Positions 5,703 through 5,828 of a stretch of 5,828 nt of DNA are shown piece after piece. Numbering within the stretch: position 1 is the first letter of the stretch; each line of letters starts with the position of its first letter. Both the position numbers and the translations under genes were made by a program. The notes below the pieces were generated by a model that saw only the letters and a list, made by a program, of their open reading frames with translations, made no database searches and was not told where the DNA came from. This stretch comes from Nitrososphaerota archaeon (lineage in GTDB: Archaea; Thermoproteota; Nitrososphaeria; Nitrososphaerales; CADDZS01), in the NCBI GenBank assembly GCA_027314685.1, contig DAHVAI010000116.1, positions 1 through 5,828 of the forward strand, given 5' to 3'.

Positions 5703-5721
5703 TTTGGGTCACAAGTTGAAC

Positions 5722-5828
5722 ATGGATAGTATTTTGGTTGCCGTGGACGGTTCTAAACACACTGAAAAAGTAGTACAAGTGGCGACCGAATTGGCGAAGA
5801 AGACTTCATCTGAAATAATCTTGGCTAA
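5722..5828 (+). CDS. Universal stress protein (UspA family), N-terminal part; cut by the window edge
   Basis: The first 35 codons are present and the frame is still open at the end of the window. The product begins MDSILVAVDGSKHTEK and continues VVQVATELAKKTSSEIILA. This is the first beta strand of a UspA fold with the D9-G10-S11 nucleotide-contact signature, a following helix, and the start of the second strand. The family's glycine-rich ATP-binding motif would lie in the missing C-terminal part, so nucleotide binding cannot be judged. UspA proteins are small cytoplasmic proteins linked to stress survival; many archaea carry several copies. The gene diverges from the small minus-strand pair across 78 bases that must hold both promoters. 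The family call rests on a short but typical N terminus. Confidence 0.85.
   Translation, partial: MDSILVAVDGSKHTEKVVQVATELAKKTSSEIILA

Noticed and set aside
5566..5721. The region before the universal stress gene, considered for a tRNA or small RNA gene
   Set aside because: No cloverleaf arms, T-loop GTTCGA-type signature with matching stem, or 3' acceptor pairing could be assembled; the stretch is better explained by the 31-residue frame and two promoters.

Overview
The window looks like a stretch of archaeal chromosome, most probably from the Thaumarchaeota/Nitrososphaerota. Three observations point there. A split acyl-CoA carboxylase is encoded in the order carboxyltransferase, biotin carboxylase, biotin carrier protein. 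From family knowledge, this arrangement supplies the acetyl-CoA/propionyl-CoA carboxylase of the thaumarchaeal 3-hydroxypropionate/4-hydroxybutyrate (HP/HB) carbon-fixation cycle. Several genes have TATA-like boxes about 24-29 bases before the start codon, which suggests leaderless transcripts. TTG also appears to be used as a start codon more than once. The phylum is an inference; genus cannot be called from sequence alone.

Positions 20-3710 (+) hold the carboxylase operon. pccB encodes the carboxyltransferase beta subunit. accC encodes biotin carboxylase and follows after a 57-base gap. accB encodes the biotin carrier protein and overlaps the end of accC by 11 bases, with its Shine-Dalgarno-like sequence inside accC. 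Together the three proteins would load CO2 onto biotin with ATP and pass it to acetyl-CoA and/or propionyl-CoA. All key catalytic motifs are visible and all three genes look intact. No biotin protein ligase is in the window.

Positions 3748-5214 (+) encode a 14-helix major facilitator superfamily exporter of the DHA2 (EmrB/QacA) type. It probably has its own promoter. A perfect 9-bp inverted repeat lies early in its coding sequence.

Positions 5283-5643 (-) are the least expected part: a compact two-gene unit facing the MFS gene. It encodes a 31-residue hydrophilic peptide, followed one base later by an 87-residue protein with two predicted membrane helices. Both proteins end in L-E-[D/S]-F-L, written with different codons. 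Divergent from this unit, across a short shared promoter region, is the start of a universal stress protein (5722 to the window edge, +).

I saw no rRNA, tRNA, CRISPR array, insertion sequence or integration site.
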